Shown here: one piece after another, positions 62,301-64,000 of the stretch
Numbering within the stretch: the first letter of the stretch is position 1
Layout of the letters: every line of letters begins with the position of its first letter
Source of the DNA: Lytechinus pictus
Lineage: Eukaryota; Echinodermata; Echinoidea; Temnopleuroida; Toxopneustidae
Direction: 5' to 3'
Assembly: GCF_037042905.1 (NCBI RefSeq)
Contig: NC_087246.1
Coordinates: 38,062,001 to 38,126,000 of the forward strand
DNA length: 64,000 nucleotides
Notes under the pieces: model-generated
What the model was told of the DNA's origin: nothing
The model's input: only the letters and a program-made list of their open reading frames with translations
The model's database searches: none
Position numbers and translations under genes: made by a program

Positions 62301-63135
62301 ACGACAGCCATTATATTCTCCCCATCACGTATGAAATGAGCCAGTTATATAAGAAAAAATTATTGTTTTAATTTTATCTCTTTGAATAATCTAAATGGTG
62401 ATGTTTATTATTTTCACCTTACATGATGACATACCTGTATCTGTATATTTACTTCTGCTTCTGAACAAATAGAAGACTATAAAGGAAGAGCAGGAAGTAC
62501 TTGAAAGTCAACATTTCCGCCACCCACTTTAATGCCACCATGTATGCATTCTTTTTTTAAAATGTATACATTTCATGTCACGTCATAGGTGAAGAAAAGG
62601 TTTGTGTTTACACCCACATGAGAGAATACTGTATAAAAGTTGATATATTTGCACTCTCACAATTGCAAAAGGGCAATATATGTATATAAAACAGGGGGGG
62701 GGGGATGAAAAAAATAGGCTTCATTCAAATGAGAATTGTTTGCAAAAGAAAGAAAGAAAACAAGGTGTGGGGGAATAATATATGTTTAAGAAGAATAAAT
62801 AATATGTGAACTCACAAAGAGAGCAAAATATAGAGAGAAATAAACAAATAGAGAATAAAGGAGAGATGTGGACTATGGAGAGAGAGAGTGAAAGAATAGA
62901 GAGGGAGGGAGGGAAGGGAGAGAACGTAATAGCAAGAAATAGAGTAGACAGCAATGGGCATTATCAAATCATGCGTTTATTTCAAGGCTTGACTTTATAT
63001 AAAGACTCACCAATGGAAGTAAACACCTAGGTTTCTATCCGGAGGGAAGAATCGATTCTCAATGAAATATAACTGATTGTAGTATTCAAGTAACAGCTCA
63101 ATTCCTTCCTCATTTCTCTTTGGAGTTCGTATCGA
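40912..63135 (-). CDS. RHPN: Rhophilin-type Rho effector, BRO1 plus PDZ (10 exons, N-terminal exons outside window)
   Basis: Ten minus-strand exons (63011-63135, 52049-52157, 46888-47037, 46387-46482, 45384-45549, 44320-44427, 43512-43706, 43029-43105, 41792-41938, 40912-41397) have consistent GT/AG sites and phases and join to 552 codons plus stop. The first exons form a BRO1 domain: LLEYYNQLYFIENRF, YDALTGVPSLQKSA, EKGSILFNIASLFTQMGAKQ, MLAQVQECIFEKL and YSWISMVLVKSQHFKARAHH. A charged segment with GKAHIRQALMLHEEALR follows. A PDZ domain comes next, with carboxylate loop GGYGFTVRG and then GVKEGDFIIGVNDNDVKWSK. A Lys/Ser-rich tail ends NSPAGLY. BRO1 plus PDZ is specific to rhophilins, which bind GTP-RhoA through an N-terminal HR1 domain; that part would be right of 63135. 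RHPN1 versus RHPN2 cannot be decided, and an invertebrate pre-duplication gene is likely. Confidence 0.93.
41792..41938 (-). CDS. RHPN: Rhophilin exon: first half of PDZ
   Basis: 147 bp, phase 0. Acceptor TGTGTAG above 41938 and donor GTAAGT below 41792. It encodes GPLAIFNSRNQWTAPRIVEI, then RGMGGYGFTVRGDSP, then AQVDQGFAAA. GYGF is the peptide-carboxylate-binding loop. Confidence 0.95.
42142..42391. repeat. Hairpin repeat, copy 1 of a local duplication
   Basis: It contains AAACTATCACTTTCGAGGC...GGATGTA and the inverse TACATCC...AAGTGATAGTTT, so it folds back. An almost identical ~250-bp copy lies at 42508-42757 in the same rhophilin intron. Confidence 0.8.
42508..42757. repeat. Hairpin repeat, copy 2 of a local duplication
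   Basis: This is a direct repeat of 42142-42391 with scattered changes and a short GA-repeat expansion (GAGAGAGAGAG near 42608). The inverse arm is partly degraded (AAATGAAAGCTT), so it is the more damaged copy. Confidence 0.8.
43029..43105 (-). CDS. RHPN: Rhophilin exon (linker before PDZ)
   Basis: 77 bp. Acceptor TTTTCAG and donor GTAAGG. It encodes KTLQIAKPHVPDFTKVQVKD, then IFHNL, running into the PDZ exon. Confidence 0.92.
43512..43706 (-). CDS. RHPN: Rhophilin exon
   Basis: 195 bp. The acceptor CCCTCCAG lies above 43706, the donor GTAAGG below 43512. It encodes KAHIRQALMLHEEALRVHDL, then SKQLRKIDTLKEVLKKFHSK, then an acidic DDEEDFFELPDAPVILS. It is helical with coiled-coil character. 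Confidence 0.93.
43844..44016. mobile_element. 173-bp near-perfect hairpin MITE
   Basis: Arms of about 67 bp start GGGGGCC(A/G)TTTCATAAAGC and match with only a few differences; the central loop contains TTACGCGCGTAA. The terminal words resemble the MITEs at 4840 and 36349. It lies in a rhophilin intron. Confidence 0.9.
44320..44427 (-). CDS. RHPN: Rhophilin exon
   Basis: 108 bp. Acceptor CTTTCTACAG and donor GTGAGT. It encodes KDYDLETLLRYFPSMYNSEK, then LEPPQNWEERMRL, linking the end of BRO1 to the charged segment. Confidence 0.92.
44428..45383 (-). other. Rhophilin intron, nothing recognised
   Basis: AT-rich sequence without repeats or genes that I can support. Confidence 0.4.
45384..45549 (-). 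CDS. RHPN: Rhophilin exon (BRO1)
   Basis: 166 bp. Acceptor CTGTTTTAG and donor GTATGT. It encodes VSDMYNKVHKMMMQQTVKDY, then IPYSWISMVLVKSQHFKARA, then HHYAAIAIVGPSMNQ. The W-x-x-M-V-L-V-K...H-F-x-A segment is typical of the rhophilin BRO1 domain. Confidence 0.95.
45550..46386 (-). other. Rhophilin intron, nothing recognised
   Basis: Ordinary intron sequence with no supported features. Confidence 0.4.
46387..46482 (-). CDS. RHPN: Rhophilin exon (BRO1, AQVQEC motif)
   Basis: 96 bp, phase 0. Acceptor TATTCTAG and donor GTAAGT. It encodes AQVQECIFEKLVLDGVEETI, then ESCVRVAKEASV. AQxQEC is the BRO1 hallmark shared with Alix and rhophilins. Confidence 0.95.
46888..47037 (-). CDS. RHPN: Rhophilin exon (BRO1)
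   Basis: 150 bp, phase 0. Acceptor TTATACAG and donor GTAAGT. It encodes DRTMEEGVSKAIECFESAAG, then AFKYLGENFSHAPSMDMSGP, then VLAMLGGLML. The F-x-x-A-A-G-A-F...N-F pattern is typical of BRO1. Confidence 0.95.
48718..48876. mobile_element. 159-bp hAT-like MITE
   Basis: Ends read CAGGGGCCGCGGAAC from the left and CAGGGGCCGCGGATC from the right; AAAAT occurs on both flanks. The interior repeats AAAGTGGGGGG-type and TGACCATG/TGGTCAAT words, with a C run before the right end. Confidence 0.75.
50513..50700. mobile_element. ~188-bp hAT-like MITE
   Basis: Ends read CAGGGGTGTGAGAGATC from the left and CAGGGATGTGAGTGGTC from the right; CCTAGC stands on both flanks. The interior repeats TTTCAG(A/C)TTTTTT words. 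It lies in the large rhophilin intron. Confidence 0.7.
52049..52157 (-). CDS. RHPN: Rhophilin exon (BRO1)
   Basis: 109 bp. Acceptor TTTACTACAG and donor GTTGGT. After completing a Trp codon it encodes YDALTGVPSLQKSAAFEKGS, then ILFNIASLFTQMGAKQ, the best-conserved BRO1 segment. Confidence 0.96.
53150..53480 (-). mobile_element. Probable non-LTR retrotransposon 3' fragment
   Basis: On the minus strand GGAGGGCTCAGTTGTAAAGC, then TTTTTTATAACTGAACTGG, then CTACCCTCC form a stem similar in layout to the 3' hairpins at 22690-22760 and 55845-55890. AT-rich sequence follows. There is no coding part. Confidence 0.4.
54840..55130. repeat. Probable dispersed repeat
   Basis: It contains GCCAAATTTCATGAGAATTC, then GGACCACAACCCGCCCGACC-type words and TATACCCCATTCAAACTTTG, a layout seen in dispersed repeats of marine invertebrates. 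The boundaries are not clear and no inverted repeats were found. Confidence 0.35.
55640..56095 (+). mobile_element. 3'-end fragment of a non-LTR retrotransposon
   Basis: On the + strand a hairpin GGGGCCCACATTGTACAAGC, then TTTTTAGTGGGTCCCCCC, is followed by an AT-rich 3' UTR and a tail AATAAATAAATTTGAATTG. The hairpin matches the minus-strand fragment at 22520-22795, so both belong to one family. Confidence 0.6.
57658..58225. mobile_element. MITE family member (AGGGATGTTCCGGGCTG type)
   Basis: The left end follows TTAA and reads AGGGATGTTCCGGGCTGAAA. The right part has inverted words (TAACTTTGTTATTCC, AAATTTTCAGC, ATTTTCAGCC). The interior shares ATGAATAT(A/T)CATTAGGTGG, CACATCCCCACTTTCC and CACCGGAATAATGCAAATC with the element at 61131-61730. 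Confidence 0.7.
58762..58928. mobile_element. 167-bp hairpin MITE
   Basis: Arms read TAATACCTTGGTCACATTTG from the left and TAATACCTCGGTCACATTTG from the right, and continue through GGC(G)AGTCGA and AACAGCCGTTT. The short AT-rich centre contains CCACCTATATTTAGCTGG. Confidence 0.85.
61131..61730. mobile_element. 600-bp MITE with ~120-bp TIRs
   Basis: Left arm AAAGGAATAGTCCGGGCTGA and right arm (inverted) AAAGGGATGGTCCAGGCTTG, then shared CAAAATGCTGAAAATTT, ATCAAAATCGGATAACAAAT and AAAGTTATTGAAT. The interior CACATCCCCACTTTCC and its inverse GTGGGGATATGACATCATC give a second nested hairpin. It is the same family as 57658-58225. Confidence 0.8.
63011..63135 (-). CDS. RHPN: Rhophilin exon (start of visible BRO1)
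   Basis: 125 bp. Acceptor GTCTTGCAG above 63135 and donor GTGAGT below 63011. It encodes SIRTPKRNEEGIELLLEYYN, then QLYFIENRFFPPDRNLGVYF, then HW shared with the next exon. This corresponds to the early part of the rhophilin BRO1 domain. Preceding exons (HR1 region) are not in the window. Confidence 0.95.
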
Positions 63136-64000
63136 CTGCAAGACAGACAGGAAAGAGAAGGATATAATTAAGTTAGGAAGGGCTGGTTTACGAACAGCAA
63201 GGGGCATATATTTATCTCCTGTTTCCAACTTGGCCAAAACTTTGAGAAAACATTTTGCATTTTGTTGCTAATGATATTGCACTGTCCTTTTCCTGTTTTT
63301 CTCCCTGGTTCCTCATTATTCAGTAAATGTATAATTCATTTATAAGCTCTTCCTTCCTACTATTTTATATTTATAATTATTCTATTATATAAATTTGACA
63401 ATTAACCCATGGATGCATTACAAGAATAGGTTGGGCACTTGAGGGGGATTTACTTGTAGTATGCAATGTGAAGTCACAATTCCCCCCATCCCACATGATC
63501 ACAAGTTTCAAACTTGTTTTAGGTGAAAGCATTTATTGTGTTTACGTGAATTTAATGAAAGCATTATATACCAAAATAAAGATGTTTTTTCAAATTTTGC
63601 CAGAATCACTTGAATACAATGGAGTTGACTATCATGTTCTCATGAAATCTCACTGCCTAGTTATCTGAGGCCCGTAACCCAAAGCTTAGCAATGATCGTA
63701 GAACATTTTTCTATGATTGATTCCATTGACTACAATGTACAATCAGTAGTGAAAATCAAGCGTATAACCAATTGCTAACCTTTGTGTTACGGGACCCAAG
63801 GTTCTATTTGAAGGAATGCAAAAAGTCAACATCTACTGCATCTTAAATAGTTTGGAAATTATAGCATGAATGCTCTTTCCAAGAATTTTCTACAAAAAGC
63901 AAGCATGAATCATATAATTCAAGTTTATGTTTCTCGGATGTAAATGTGTATGGGTGTAGCCCTTCAGATTACTTTAAACAGATCAATTAATATGATAGAA
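63136..64000 (-). other. Rhophilin upstream intron
   Basis: No coding exon was seen apart from the MITE at 63668-63798. The open frame that extends upstream of the 63135 acceptor is intronic read-through. Confidence 0.5.
63668..63798. mobile_element. ~131-bp MITE
   Basis: The left end GGCCCGTAACCCAAAGCTTAGCAAT and the inverted right end GGTCCCGTAACACAAAGGTTAGC match over about 25 bp; short inner words (CTATGATTGATT, TGATTTTC) pair less well. Only the first bases of each arm are quoted as motif evidence; flanking duplications are unclear. Confidence 0.65.

Larger units (their letters stand above)
52158..63010 (-). other. 10.9-kb rhophilin intron
   Basis: No further coding exon is expected, because the phases of the flanking exons join a Trp codon directly. 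It contains retrotransposon 3'-end fragments (53150-53480, 55640-56095), a dispersed repeat near 54840-55130, MITEs at 57658-58225, 58762-58928 and 61131-61730, a C run at 59341-59359 and a purine-rich run at 62740-62935. No other gene was seen. Confidence 0.6.

Overview
This is an animal nuclear sequence, not a prokaryotic one. It is AT-rich and contains split genes with GT/AG introns, abundant MITEs, non-LTR retrotransposon debris and G- or C-homopolymer runs. Several repeat families look like those of echinoderms, most likely a sea urchin. That organism call rests on overall repeat character and recall, not on a search, so it is only moderately firm.

Two conserved host genes converge tail to tail. 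On the + strand, the last four coding exons of a mitochondrial-type 2,4-dienoyl-CoA reductase (DECR1-like, SDR family) lie at 6746-6845, 29714-29786, 30907-31116 and 31726-31785. They carry the Tyr and Lys of the SDR active site and a normal C-terminus; the 5' exons are outside the window. On the - strand, ten consecutive exons of a rhophilin-type Rho effector (BRO1 domain plus PDZ domain) run from 63135 down to the stop at 40912. All phases join cleanly into 552 codons, and the N-terminal HR1 region would lie beyond the right edge.

The most unusual part is the 22.9-kb DECR1 intron (6846-29713), a stack of nested mobile elements. An inverted-repeat structure (7763-22448) encloses a 7.5-kb unit bounded by TTAA (8351-15884). 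This unit holds a single 1268-codon open frame on the - strand (9585-13391). Its C-terminal third carries the ordered acidic residues of FEN1/XPG-type 5' nucleases, and the middle has candidate RNase H-like acidic motifs. Upstream the same frame continues through two stop codons and a frameshift into two CxxC...HxxC modules, so the copy looks recently damaged. The unit's left subterminal region repeats a short motif every 140-210 bp. Into the right arm a foldback element with 16-bp terminal arrays inserted (15929-21902, 8-bp target duplication). That element was itself invaded by two hAT-like elements, each with an 8-bp duplication. The larger carries about 13 dispersed GCGCGAAGCGCG-like motifs and a 750-bp pyrimidine tract.

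Further along the intron are 3' fragments and a decayed minus-strand CR1/L2-type retrotransposon (24560-28640), split by a third hAT-like element. The left end of the window has another CR1/L2-type endonuclease fragment (1-640) and an ORF1-only, HAL1-like LINE unit (4466-5700) broken by a MITE. Between the convergent genes lies a divergent ~150-bp tandem repeat (32610-34100), then mostly featureless AT-rich DNA with MITEs. The rhophilin introns carry hairpin MITEs, hAT-like small elements and a local duplication.
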